DNA of 64,000 bases, taken from the NCBI RefSeq assembly GCF_900168115.1, contig NZ_FUZC01000010.1, forward strand, positions 1 to 64,000. Reading direction: 5' to 3'. Shown here in pieces: positions 8,109-16,202 of the stretch (its first letter is position 1; each line of letters starts with the position of its first letter). This DNA is from Salegentibacter salinarum (GTDB lineage: Bacteria > Bacteroidota > Bacteroidia > Flavobacteriales > Flavobacteriaceae). The translations under genes and the position numbers were made by a program. Under the pieces are notes generated by a model, which searched no databases, was not told where the DNA came from, and worked only from the letters and a program-made list of their open reading frames with translations.

Positions 8109-8537
8109 CTAAAAATCACGTTCTTGATAGGGTAGTCCTTTTTGATTTTCACAATACGTCTTTAAGCTAAATAAAAACATTCCCCAATTATAACTACACC
8201 AACGATAAAAATCAGTTCGTTCTCTCCAGTCATAGTGTTTAAGAATAACCGCTGTGATGCCATCTTTTTCCGATAGTTCAAAGGACACCCTCGTTCCTAC
8301 CCATTCTTCATCTGATGCCAAACATTCCCAAACAATCTTGCTGTTTTCTTTCAGTTCAATTATTTTAAATTTGGTAATATAATCTTCCTCAAAATCAAAC
8401 TCATTTATAAAACCAATTTCAGGTTGTACTTTTAGATTTTTTGTCCACACATGTCCTAAACCTTCCTCTGAAGTTAATGCATCGTAAACAGTGGTGATAG
8501 GGGCTTTAAGGTAGTTGATTTGTTCTATACTTTCCAT
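8109..8537 (-). CDS. SRPBCC / polyketide cyclase-like domain protein
   Basis: A 142-aa helix-grip protein beginning SIEQINYLKAPITTVYDALT, the standard first strand and helix of AHSA1-like proteins. The WECLASDEEWVGTRVSFELS strands and the C-terminal helix ending LKTYCENQKG complete the fold. The segment YRWCSYNWGMFLFSLKTY is the usual long helix. The ligand is unknown. It is in a same-strand row with VOC (8046) and DUF4180 (8967) genes separated by 62-73 bp, suggesting a loose operon or independent small units. Confidence 0.82.
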   Translation of the reverse strand: MESIEQINYLKAPITTVYDALTSEEGLGHVWTKNLKVQPEIGFINEFDFEEDYITKFKIIELKENSKIVWECLASDEEWVGTRVSFELSEKDGITAVILKHYDWRERTDFYRWCSYNWGMFLFSLKTYCENQKGLPYQERDF

Positions 8538-8610
8538 TACTGAATATTTTAATAAGCCTGATGATTAATTTGGTTATTTTTGATTATCAGGGCTATTGTA
8601 AAATATGATT

Positions 8611-8967
8611 TTATTTTTTTAATTTCAATACTTCATTTAATGATGACAAAAAATTAACTTGTTTTCCCTTATTACTTTCATAGATAAAAGCTTTTAAACT
8701 TTTGCTGGTAATGTGTGAAAATTCACCAACTATTACTAATCTAAAACGATAATTTGAGAATTTTTGTAGAATGTCTCCCGCCATTTTATTTTTTAAATCA
8801 AAAAAATCTGGGGTAATATTTTTCTGGTGAATGATAATCTTATCATAGCCCTGGTAATACAAATTACCCATTAAATCCAACGCATCATCAGTGTGCTGAA
8901 TGAGTATTTCATTGGAAATTACTTCTGCGACTTTTATTTCCTCTACAATATATTCTTTGATTTCCAT
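8611..8967 (-). CDS. DUF4180 protein
   Basis: A 118-aa protein fitting DUF4180 in length and motifs: IQHTDDALDLMGNLYYQGYD, then IIIHQKNITPDFFDLKNKMA (the conserved phrase in which an Asp-Phe-Phe-Asp-Leu stretch is typical), GDILQKFSNYRFRLVIVGEF, and a C-terminal SLNEVLKL. The alternating alpha/beta pattern is SpoIIAA/STAS-like. No activity is established for the family. It has no signal peptide or membrane segment. Confidence 0.85.
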   Translation of the reverse strand: MEIKEYIVEEIKVAEVISNEILIQHTDDALDLMGNLYYQGYDKIIIHQKNITPDFFDLKNKMAGDILQKFSNYRFRLVIVGEFSHITSKSLKAFIYESNKGKQVNFLSSLNEVLKLKK

Positions 8968-9013
8968 TTTAGTTAGGGTTTATCATAGTGTACTACCGGT
9001 TGACAGGTATATT

Positions 9014-9370
9014 TTATAATTTATTCTGCCGTGCCTGTTCTTTAATCAGCTCTTTTATTTCTGTTGTTGGTACTTCTTGGTCAAACTTAATCTGAATTGT
9101 TTTTTTACCCGTTTTATATCCTTTTTCTTTTAGTATTTCACGCATTTCGGTTGTTAAGGAATCAATACCAAAGCTAACGTGCTTTTTAGCCAATGAAAAT
9201 CCGGCAAGAATACCATAATATTTATAGATAGGGACATTCCAGCTTATTCCCTCTTCTGCATTCGGAACAGTAACTTCTATGAGTTTTTTAAGCCTTAGCA
9301 TAATCCCTTGTGATTCCTGAGGGGCAGCATTAATAAACTCGTCAACAGTTGTTGGGTTAAAATCTTTCAT
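9014..9370 (-). CDS. DUF1801 / YdhG-like protein
   Basis: A 118-aa protein with the DUF1801 fold: TVDEFINAAPQESQGIMLRL, then AEEGISWNVPIYKYYGILAG and HVSFGID, ending in KFDQEVPTTEIKELIKEQAR. Relatives of this YdhG/CyaY-like fold have been proposed as iron chaperones, but many are uncharacterised. Its ATG overlaps the TGA of the upstream DoxX gene (9367-9370), so the two are translationally coupled in the ArsR-led operon. Confidence 0.82.
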   Translation of the reverse strand: MKDFNPTTVDEFINAAPQESQGIMLRLKKLIEVTVPNAEEGISWNVPIYKYYGILAGFSLAKKHVSFGIDSLTTEMREILKEKGYKTGKKTIQIKFDQEVPTTEIKELIKEQARQNKL

Positions 9371-9756
9371 TTTATTTCTGGAATTAATTTTCTATCGGGT
9401 GGTCTAAAATACCAGGATATAATCGTAAGCACCAATAACAGTAGGGGACCAAAAAGGGTGATGATTTCATCTCTAACCATTAAATGGGAAATCGCAGCCC
9501 CCGTCATTACAAAAAAGAATCCGGCATAAGCCCATTCCTTTACTAGTGGTGCTTTAGGGATAAGAATAACGATAGTCCCTAAGATTTTCCATACGCCAAG
9601 TATGTATAGTAAGTAAGGTGGGTAACCTAAGGAATTCATACTTGCTACTTCTTCTTCCATTTTAATTAATTGGACAATACCTGTCGAAAGCATTCCCAAA
9701 GCCAGCCAGATGGTGGCAATCCAGTAAATAATTTTTTTCTGTTTTATTGTGGCCAT
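9367..9756 (-). CDS. DoxX-family membrane protein
   Basis: A 129-aa protein with four hydrophobic helices: IIYWIATIWLALGMLSTGIV, then PPYLLYILGVWKILGTIVIL, EWAYAGFFFVMTGAAISHLM and LFGPLLLLVLTIISWYF. The loops KMEEEV and LIPKAP match the DoxX pattern seen next to ArsR/SRPBCC pairs. It starts 2 bp after the SRPBCC gene and overlaps the DUF1801 gene by 4 bp, so the four genes form one tightly packed operon. Confidence 0.85.
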   Translation of the reverse strand: MATIKQKKIIYWIATIWLALGMLSTGIVQLIKMEEEVASMNSLGYPPYLLYILGVWKILGTIVILIPKAPLVKEWAYAGFFFVMTGAAISHLMVRDEIITLFGPLLLLVLTIISWYFRPPDRKLIPEIK

Positions 9757-9758
9757 AA

Positions 9759-10226
9759 CTATTTATTTGTATTCATAATTGCTTCCAATCGATGGTGTGC
9801 CAGATCAAAACCTATAGTGAAGGGTTTTTTTAGTAGTTCATTTCTTATTTCAGCCGATTTAAAAATGATGTGCATCGTTAAAATACTTTTCTCACCTGTA
9901 ATGGCCTTAAAATTTAAAAACTCCAGTTGCGGGGGAAGTGAAAACACATCCATTTCAAAAGTTCTAACAATCATTTTATTCGGTATTAAGCTGTGAAATG
10001 CACCTTTCCCGCTAAACATTAAATCTCCTGTGGGACTGCGTGTTTCAAAATGATATTTTCCATATTCCTTAAATTCAAAGTCTAATAAATTCGTCCCCAT
10101 CCATTTTGCGAACAACTCTTTATCTTTATATGCTTTATAGAGGGATTCGACAGGCAAATTGAATTCCCTGGTAATTAGTAGCTCCTGCTTTCCTTCTTCG
10201 GCTTTTATTTTTGTTTTTTGTTCCAT
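9759..10226 (-). CDS. AHSA1-type SRPBCC protein paired with ArsR
   Basis: A 155-aa helix-grip protein: LLITREFNLPVESLYKAYKD, KELFAKWMGTNLL, then GKYHFETRSPTGDLMFSGKG and a last helix around GFDLAHHRLEAIMN. An ArsR-type regulator immediately followed by an AHSA1-like protein is a widely conserved gene pair in bacteria. The physiological substrate is unknown. It lies 6 bp downstream of the regulator. Confidence 0.87.
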   Translation of the reverse strand: MEQKTKIKAEEGKQELLITREFNLPVESLYKAYKDKELFAKWMGTNLLDFEFKEYGKYHFETRSPTGDLMFSGKGAFHSLIPNKMIVRTFEMDVFSLPPQLEFLNFKAITGEKSILTMHIIFKSAEIRNELLKKPFTIGFDLAHHRLEAIMNTNK

Positions 10227-10232
10227 GAGTTA

Positions 10233-10556
10233 TTAGGATTCTGATTGATGGTCTTTCATTAAATTTTCCAATTTATCGAAACGATCATCCCACATTTTTC
10301 TGAAAGGCTCGATAAAATTGGCGATTTCTTTCATTCCTTCCGAATTTAAATGATAATAGATTTCCCTGCCATTCTGCTCTTGTTTTAATAGTTCGCATTC
10401 AGTAAGGATTTGAATATGTTTTGAAATAGTCTGTCTCGAATAATCGAAGTTCTCAGCAAGGGCAGTCGGTGTCATTGCCTGAAGCGCTACTAAAGAAATT
10501 ATTGTTCTTCGCGTGGGGTCAGCTATGGCTTGAAATACATCTCTTCTTAGTTTCAT
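10233..10556 (-). CDS. ArsR-family winged-helix repressor
   Basis: I place the start at the internal Met ([17 protein letters not shown]), giving 107 aa, because ArsR proteins of this clade begin there; the frame is open to ATG at 10587-10589. The domain shows the dimer helix, the HTH ([20 protein letters not shown]) and the wing ([12 protein letters not shown]). No CxC metal-binding motif is visible, so this is the SRPBCC-associated metal-independent group. It probably autoregulates the downstream SRPBCC-DoxX-DUF1801 operon. Confidence 0.88.
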   Translation of the reverse strand: MKLRRDVFQAIADPTRRTIISLVALQAMTPTALAENFDYSRQTISKHIQILTECELLKQEQNGREIYYHLNSEGMKEIANFIEPFRKMWDDRFDKLENLMKDHQSES

Positions 10557-10717
10557 TTTGCAGTCATTTAACTTCAAATATATATGCAATCATATAACTG
10601 CGCAAATTTTTAAAGAATAAATGTTTTAATACTAGCTTTTTGGGTTATTAAAAATCTACTTGAGAAACTAAAAGGAAATTCATAAATAGAAGTATAGGAG
10701 GGGGCGGTCAGGAAAAA

Positions 10718-10936
10718 CTATTCCGGTAATACATCAATTTGGAAGCCACTGTTTCTAACAAACATAGCTACAGTTGAAGCATCAATCTCGCCCTCTGCCA
10801 CCTCAATACGCAGAATTTTATCACAATCTTCTAAATCAAAGTTGATTTTATAATCGGGAAAATGTTGTTTTAAGTTTTACCAGTATTGAGCCGCTTTCTC
10901 TAGCGAATTAATATTTGTTCGAAAAACCTCAACCAT
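10718..10936 (-). pseudogene. small conserved protein broken by a stop codon
   Basis: From ATG at 10936 the minus strand reads MVEVFRTNINSLEKAAQYW, then TAA, then NLKQHFPDYKINFDLEDCDK and LRIEVAEGE, ending FQIDVLPE. The intact version is a small cytoplasmic protein of about 70 aa, common in Bacteroidota, with the ferredoxin-like pattern of heavy-metal-associated domains but without CxxC. A single in-frame stop interrupts it. The reading after the stop is well preserved, so the mutation is recent or the frame is read through. Confidence 0.55.
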
Positions 10937-10972
10937 TTTATTCTAAATTATTATTACTTAAATAATGGCTAT

Positions 10973-11842
10973 TTATAATGTTTGTTTCAGATACTTTTCA
11001 AAGGTGGTACTCAACCTAATTGGATTTTTTCCTTTTCTTTCAAGTTTTGCATTTCCTTCGGTTACTAATTCCGTCATTTTAATAAAGTTTTCCGCAGCAT
11101 TTTTGGAAAAACCAATGCTTTCCATAGTTGGGAACCATTCCTCTTGTGGAATTTCCTGAACCTTTACTTCTCGACCGAGAACTTTTGCCATATTGTTTGC
11201 TACATCTCTTGAAGAATATTTTTCAGGCCCCACCAGTTCTATCACTTCTGATTTATCAATACCTTTAATGATGATATCTGAAATAAATTCAGCTACCTCT
11301 ATTGGTGAATTCATATCAATTTTCAGATCAGAGGGAAAGAAGGAGGGTAAAACGTCTTTTTCTTTTACCATATCAATAGACATAAGCCAATTACTATAAT
11401 AATAGGAGGGACGAACGAATACTTGATTTAATGGTAAACTTACAAATTCATGTTCAAGCATATTTGACATGAGTAAGCTGCCAGTATGTCTTTCATATTT
11501 TTCGTAGTGGGCCCCTCCCGAAGAAAGTCCGATTATAGATTTAATTTCAGAACCTTTAATAGCTTTTCGATAATTCTCCAGAATTCTTTTAGTGTCACCA
11601 AGTATGTCATCGGTTTTAATTGTTTCCGGGGTGATTACGAAAATTACTTCCCCTTCTTTGACAGCATTTTTCAAGGCCTTTAAATCAAAATAATCGGCAA
11701 TGGCAACTTCTGCTCCTTTTTCTTTTAATATTTCTGCTTTTTCCTGATCCCTGATTACCGCTTTCACTGGTAATTTATTTTCTAACAGAAAATCTGTAAT
11801 AGCCGATCCGACCTGTCCCGTTGCTCCTAAAATAATATTCAT
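10973..11842 (-). CDS. NmrA-like NAD(P)-binding protein
   Basis: A 289-aa protein of typical length for the NmrA/quinone-oxidoreductase-2 group. It starts with MNIILGATGQVGSAITDFLL, the GxxGxxG dinucleotide motif. LPVKAVIRDQEKAEILKEKG determines NADP(H) selectivity (Arg31). The core continues with IGLSSGGAHYEKYERHTGSL and VFVRPSYYYSNWL. Members act as redox-sensing regulators or NAD(P)H quinone reductases. It is preceded, 15 bp upstream, by a truncated YafY-type regulator fragment that once probably controlled it. Confidence 0.85.
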   Translation of the reverse strand: MNIILGATGQVGSAITDFLLENKLPVKAVIRDQEKAEILKEKGAEVAIADYFDLKALKNAVKEGEVIFVITPETIKTDDILGDTKRILENYRKAIKGSEIKSIIGLSSGGAHYEKYERHTGSLLMSNMLEHEFVSLPLNQVFVRPSYYYSNWLMSIDMVKEKDVLPSFFPSDLKIDMNSPIEVAEFISDIIIKGIDKSEVIELVGPEKYSSRDVANNMAKVLGREVKVQEIPQEEWFPTMESIGFSKNAAENFIKMTELVTEGNAKLERKGKNPIRLSTTFEKYLKQTL

Positions 11843-11857
11843 AACCTTCGTTTTTTG

Positions 11858-12010
11858 TTATATAGCAAAGATAAATAGTTGTGGTGACAGCTGTATGTCA
11901 GGGGTATTATATTGTTTTTCAGCAACATCTTTTACAGTTGTTAAGCGTTTGGATTTTAATTGATTAAAAATTGCTGTTAATCTTGCCAGACTTGGTATAC
12001 TGTTGCCCAT
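11858..12010 (-). pseudogene. N-terminal remnant of a YafY-type HTH regulator
   Basis: The 50-codon minus-strand frame from ATG 12010 reads MGNSIPSLARLTAIFNQLKS, KRLTTVKDVAEKQYNTPD and a short tail before TAA. It matches the start of YafY/WYL regulators (PRLSRLTAILTQLQSKR with the first HTH helix) and then departs. The recognition helix and WYL domain are missing. It is a truncated gene just upstream of the NmrA-like gene. Confidence 0.5.
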
Positions 12011-12131
12011 CTCTGTATTTTGGAATCTGATTTTGATAGTAGATTTCGGCTTTCGATCGGTATAGAGAGTATTTAATTATAGTTCAATGTAAAAATAAGG
12101 TCAGTAAACATTGATGCCTGATTCTTGTTAA

Positions 12132-12518
12132 CACAGGGTATCTGGATTTTTAAGAGGTCTTCAAGAAGATTTGAGAGAAAAGTCTCAAGTCTTAGATTTT
12201 TCGGATAAAAATTATTTCACTGGAACTCATATGATTAATCCAATAAGACCTACTAGGAAGAATTGGCAACGAATATTTAATACTGTTCTTGAAGACCTTA
12301 CAGGTTTAATAAGTCCAAGACAAATAATTTATTGTGAGGGAAAAGATAAACCCGGGAGAAATGGGGAAGAAAAAGGATTTGATGCTAAAGTATTAAATTC
12401 CATATTTGATGAAAAATATCATGACACAGTTTTTGTGTCCAGTGGAGGAAATACAGAACTCGATCAGAGAAGCAACGAATCTCTATCCTTTGAATTACAT
12501 AAAATTACATCTGAATAA
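12132..12518 (+). pseudogene. fragment of an ATPase-associated TOPRIM-like protein
   Basis: The frame is open from 12132 (VSGFLRGLQEDLREKS) without an ATG; TTG at 12171 is the first possible start. LISPRQIIYCEGKDKP and VFVSSGGNTELDQRSN resemble the TOPRIM part of OLD/AAA nucleases, where IxxCEGxxD carries the metal ligands. After residue 100 homology ends in a short unrelated tail. Both ATPase domain and C-terminus are missing. It probably is a relic of a defence-type ATPase/nuclease, broken by the IS256 remnant that follows. Confidence 0.45.
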
Positions 12519-12579
12519 ATAGGCGAAAAAACTGCTTACAAAATTATACCCAATTTACCACGGGGGTACTTAGCCGACT

Positions 12580-12971
12580 GACTACTTTACAGCAGATATG
12601 AAGCATATCTACAACGCACCTAACCAGCAAGCTGCCAAAGCTGCCCTGGATGATTTTGCAGGGCTATGGGAAGGTAAGTATTCCTATGCCGTGAAGAGCT
12701 GAAGGGACAACTGGGAAGACCTTACGGTATTCTTTGAGTTCCCCCTGGAAATAAGAAAGATCATTTATACCACGAACCTTATTGAGAACCTCAATGGGAA
12801 AATCAGGAAGTACACCAAAAATAAATTGTCTTTCCCGACAGATGAGGCAGTGATGAAATCGGTATATTTGGCTACAAGAGAAGCCACTAAGAAGTGGTCA
12901 ATGCCTCTCAGGAACTGGGCATTATCTTAAATCAGTTCCTTACTATCTATGAAAAAAGGGTCAGACTTTAA
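12580..12971 (+). mobile_element. IS256-family transposase C-terminal remnant
   Basis: The frame reads YFTADMKHIYNAPNQQAAKA, LDDFAGLWEGKYSYAVKS, a TGA, then [39 protein letters not shown] and SMPLRNWA. These are the C-terminal motifs of Mutator/IS256 transposases (TTNxIENxNxxIRK is diagnostic). A deletion near 12925 shifts the last part ([15 protein letters not shown]) to another frame. The N-terminal two thirds and the left end are absent. It is a dead insertion-sequence relic. Confidence 0.82.
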
Positions 12972-13282
12972 AAAGTCCAACCCCTGTTATTTTAACTTTA
13001 CATGCTTTGCGGCCTAGTGTCCATAAATCTTATCAAAATACTATTTCAGATAAGCAAAAAGCCAAAACAGCAGGTAACAATGATGCTAAACACTATAGCG
13101 GTTAAGTAGAAACTTGAATCCCTATTTTCTTTTAATTATGTACCTTACAATTCAAAGATTAGTGCTTGTAGTCTGCTACTGCACTTACTCTTTATCGCCT
13201 GTTGTATAATTAAAAAAACGCACAGAAATCAATTAAAACCACCTTGTACTTACAGGTTGGTTTTAAGATTTTAACTTTTAGT
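12972..13282. other. gap between the IS256 relic and the fusion gene, no gene seen
   Basis: About 310 bp. The first bases form an imperfect hairpin (GGGTCAGACTT with AAGTCCAACCC) that may be the right end of the former IS. A second weak hairpin (AAACCACCT...AGGTTGGTTT) lies near 13240-13264. I see no coding frame. Confidence 0.4.
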
Positions 13283-13306
13283 ACCACCAAACATCTATTT
13301 GGTGGT
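13283..13306. terminator. hairpin overlapping the stop of the fusion gene
   Basis: ACCACCAAA (13283-13291) pairs with TTTGGTGGT (13298-13306). The TAG of the minus-strand gene lies in the loop. The T run following on the minus strand is short, so termination is plausible but not certain. Confidence 0.5.
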
Positions 13307-15043
13307 TTCTAAAATTGGGTAATCTATATAACCTTCTTTACCAAAGGTATACAGTGTGTCTTGATTAGGTTCGTTATAGTCTGCCCCGCGCTCAATGCGT
13401 TCAACTAAATCTGGATTTGCAATAAACGGAAACCCTATAGAAACTAAATTTTTATCATTTTCAAAAACTACTTTTTCAGCACGCTCTAGATCAAAGCCAA
13501 ATCCGCCATTAAAAATAACGTTCCCGCTAAATTCTTTACCTAAATCTTCTAAAAAACCTTCAGGAATATCTTCCGAAAGAGAGACCATATGTAAATATGC
13601 CAAATCTAAAGTGTTTAGTTTTTCTATTAAATAATAGTATGTTTCTGAAATCTCTTTATATAAAGCCATATCATTAAATACGCCATAGGGAGAAATACGA
13701 ATTGCTGTTTTATTATTTCCGATTTCTTTTGCAATTTCTTTAGTTAATTCAATTAAAAATCGAGTTCTGTTTTCTACAGAGCCACCATAATTATCAGTTC
13801 TTTGGTTGGTGCCTTTATTTAAAAATTGATCGGCTAAATAACCATTCGCAGCGTGAATTTCGATACCATCAAAACCAGCTTCAATTGCATTTTTAGCAGC
13901 TTCTACAAATTCTTTTTGAGTTTGTTTAATATCTGTAGTAGTCATTTCTAGAGGTATAGGGAACGGTTTTAGTCCTTCGCTTGTGAGCACTTCACCAGCT
14001 GCTTGTATAGCAGACGGAGCCATAACTTCACCACCTTTTGGTAAATTTAATTGGTGCCCTATACGACCTGTATGCATAATTTGAAGGAATATTTTTCCAT
14101 TGTTATTATGTACAGCTTGAGTTGTTTTTTTCCAACCAGTAATTTGTTCTTTAGAGTATATAGCAGGAATATTAATATAACCTAGCCCGTTTTTTGAAGG
14201 CGAGGTTGCTTCGGTAATTATTAAACCTGCAGTTGCTCGTTGTGAGTAATAGGTTGCCATGATATTGTTTGGAAGATTATTAATAGCCCTGGACCTTGTC
14301 ATAGGTGCCATAACCACATGGTTTTTTAAATTTAAATTTTGTGAATTAAAAGCCGAAAGTAATTTTGAATTTTTCATAGGCGATTTTTTGTTTAAAGATT
14401 TAAGGATAGTTGTAATTTCGGTTGGTTCAGCTCGATTTCTGTATTCTGGGTCTAAAAAGGCGTAAGCTATTGTCCCATCTTCATTTATTATATAGGTTGC
14501 AGCTAATGGAAGCTCATTAAAGTCATCTCCATTGTAATTTTTTAAACCAAACGCACTGTTGTAAGTTTTTGCCACCTCATCTGTTAATTTAAAAACGATA
14601 CCGTATTCTTTTGCAATATTGTTTCTTAAATCACTTAAAACCTCGAATTCTAAATTATGTTTTTCAGAAGTACTTAAAGATTGATCAGGTACCTCTGGCG
14701 TTAAAGCAATTAATGTAGCATTATGGGCTTTAAAATTCGGCAATTCTTTATTCAACTGTCTCAAAGTTAAATTGCAAAAAGGGCACCAACCCCCTCTATA
14801 CCATGTTAAAACGACTTTACCTTTTTTAAGGAAGTCTTGTAACTCAACACTATTTCCTAAAGCATTATTTAAAATAAAGTTAGGTGCCCTATCACCAACC
14901 TTTTTTGCATTTGCTACTATATCACCTTTTCTTACTGAATCCACACCTTCATTAAAAACTCTTATAAGTGAGGCATCAGCTTGCGATTCAAAGTCATTTT
15001 TGACTTCATCTAATTGTCCTTGTAATGTTTGCTTTTTCTTCAT
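13295..15043 (-). CDS. fusion: peroxiredoxin-like protein plus old yellow enzyme (ene-reductase)
   Basis: One 582-aa frame holds two complete proteins. Residues 1-220 are an AhpC/TSA-type peroxiredoxin-like domain with WYRGGWCPFCNLTLR (Cys87, Cys90). Residues 223-582 are a full-length FMN-dependent old yellow enzyme: VVMAPMTRSRA, IITEATSPSKNGLGY, and EIHAANGYLADQF with the substrate-binding His397/Asn400 pair, then RTDNYGGSVENRTRF. The join LNKK-SP-MKNSKLLS reads TCG CCT ATG at 14383-14375, exactly where a first gene should stop and a second start. A TAG-to-TCG stop loss in a former two-gene operon would explain it. It lies downstream of a TetR gene and a palindrome, so electrophile or redox induction is likely. 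Confidence 0.87.
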   Translation of the reverse strand: MKKKQTLQGQLDEVKNDFESQADASLIRVFNEGVDSVRKGDIVANAKKVGDRAPNFILNNALGNSVELQDFLKKGKVVLTWYRGGWCPFCNLTLRQLNKELPNFKAHNATLIALTPEVPDQSLSTSEKHNLEFEVLSDLRNNIAKEYGIVFKLTDEVAKTYNSAFGLKNYNGDDFNELPLAATYIINEDGTIAYAFLDPEYRNRAEPTEITTILKSLNKKSPMKNSKLLSAFNSQNLNLKNHVVMAPMTRSRAINNLPNNIMATYYSQRATAGLIITEATSPSKNGLGYINIPAIYSKEQITGWKKTTQAVHNNNGKIFLQIMHTGRIGHQLNLPKGGEVMAPSAIQAAGEVLTSEGLKPFPIPLEMTTTDIKQTQKEFVEAAKNAIEAGFDGIEIHAANGYLADQFLNKGTNQRTDNYGGSVENRTRFLIELTKEIAKEIGNNKTAIRISPYGVFNDMALYKEISETYYYLIEKLNTLDLAYLHMVSLSEDIPEGFLEDLGKEFSGNVIFNGGFGFDLERAEKVVFENDKNLVSIGFPFIANPDLVERIERGADYNEPNQDTLYTFGKEGYIDYPILETTK

Positions 15044-15077
15044 TTTTATATTTAATTTTTTGGGTTAAAAGGTTTTA

Positions 15078-15103
15078 AATAACTAAATAATTATTTAGTT
15101 ATT
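15078..15103. promoter_or_regulatory. perfect 26-bp palindrome, candidate TetR operator of the fusion gene
   Basis: A perfect inverted repeat centred at 15090.5 with core AACTAAATAATTATTTAGTT. It is 35 bp upstream of the fusion gene start and just after the tetR stop. A close relative of the core precedes tetR itself (15697-15720), which marks both as likely binding sites of the same repressor. Confidence 0.7.
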
Positions 15104-15118
15104 GGTTAAAAAAAAATG

Positions 15119-15679
15119 TTATATCGTTTTAAATACCATATTAATAAAGTCTTCGATTTCTTGCTTTGTATTAATTCTAGAGATCGTTGCCAAAGCGTGT
15201 AATGAGAGAACTAAAAAGTTGGCTTCACTTAAAATAGTAGCTTTACTTTTAGTATGGTCAGTTTCTAATTTTTTAATAATGTGTTGTTTAAAATTTTTAC
15301 GGTTTTTGACTTCCTTTAATATAAAATCATCATCACTATTTGGAAATTCATTTATAGTATTTGTTATTAAGCAACCATTTTGTTTTCCATTTGAGTACCA
15401 AACAGAAAAAAGACTTCTAAATAGTTTCTTAATATCTTCAACACCATCCTCACTGTTTTCAAAATTTGAAAATATGTAATTTGTTTTTGCTTTATAAGCT
15501 TTTAAACATTCTTTAAAAACACCCTCTTTATTGCCAAAACTAGAATAAATGGAAAACATATTGATACCCATACCCTTTTCTAATTCTTGAATGGAAGTGT
15601 TGGAATACCCTTTTTGCCAAAACAAATACATTGCTTTATCAATGACTTCTTCTTTATTATATGCTTTTTTTCTAGCCAT
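15119..15679 (-). CDS. TetR/AcrR-family repressor
   Basis: A 186-aa protein with an N-terminal HTH (VIDKAMYLFWQKGYSNTSIQ, then GINMFSIYSSFGNKEGVFKE with the recognition helix) and a helical ligand-binding domain containing a GCLITN segment (QNGCLITNTINEF) typical of the NemR/TetR_C_16-like group. Such regulators often control old yellow enzymes and respond to quinones or electrophiles through a Cys. It is upstream of, and collinear with, the Prx-OYE fusion. The two palindromes suggest both autoregulation and a second promoter for the fusion. Confidence 0.88.
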   Translation of the reverse strand: MARKKAYNKEEVIDKAMYLFWQKGYSNTSIQELEKGMGINMFSIYSSFGNKEGVFKECLKAYKAKTNYIFSNFENSEDGVEDIKKLFRSLFSVWYSNGKQNGCLITNTINEFPNSDDDFILKEVKNRKNFKQHIIKKLETDHTKSKATILSEANFLVLSLHALATISRINTKQEIEDFINMVFKTI

Positions 15680-15696
15680 AATTTTAATAACACTAC

Positions 15697-15720
15697 AAAT
15701 CTAAATAATTATTTTGAAAT
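15697..15720. promoter_or_regulatory. imperfect palindrome upstream of tetR, second candidate operator
   Basis: TCTAAATAATTATTTTGA (centred at 15708.5) matches the core of the perfect palindrome at 15078-15103 with changes only at the outer positions. It lies about 20-40 bp upstream of the tetR start. Confidence 0.55.
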
Positions 15721-15842
15721 AAAATCAAGTTTCACACTATATTAATTTAATTAGTAGTTGGTGGCGAAAATGGACATTAATTAGGTTTAAGACAATATTA
15801 TTTTCTCTAATATGCTCTAGCGTTTTCCTTATTCAAAAATTC

Positions 15843-16085
15843 ACTCTTGACCTAAGGAATTTAAAATTCACTTATGACAACGGTAGTATTCCAACCCTAA
15901 CAATTATTACCGCAGCAATTATTTCCATAATTTTTGTGGCTTGTGATGTTTGGACAAATAGAGAGATTGCTACACAGAGAGAAAACGAAAAATTTTTTGG
16001 TCTTTTACAAGATCCTAATTTGGAAAAAGAAATTAAAGAAGAAATTTTAAAAATTTTAAAAGGGAAGTACCAACACTGCACATAA
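15843..16085 (+). pseudogene. remnant with one membrane helix, no start codon
   Basis: The plus strand is open from upstream of 15843 to TAA at 16083. It encodes TLDLRNLKFTYDNGS, a hydrophobic segment (LTIITAAIISIIFVACDVW) and an acidic tail rich in Glu and Lys (LLQDPNLEKEIKEEIL). Composition is protein-like and it resembles a small membrane-anchored protein. No ATG, GTG or TTG in frame could be found upstream, so it is likely truncated. The family is unknown. Confidence 0.35.
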
Positions 16086-16202
16086 CAGCGGTCATCTTAA
16101 ATAACGGGTAAACCAGAAAAAGTATAATTTTAGAAACCAAGCAATAAATAGGTAATATTTGGGTTCAGGATTTTCAGGGCATAGAATTAAACAACTACTT
16201 TT

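Noticed and set aside
15872-16081. 69-aa minus-strand frame
   Set aside because: It is antisense to a better coding frame on the plus strand (hydrophobic helix plus acidic tail) and has weak composition.
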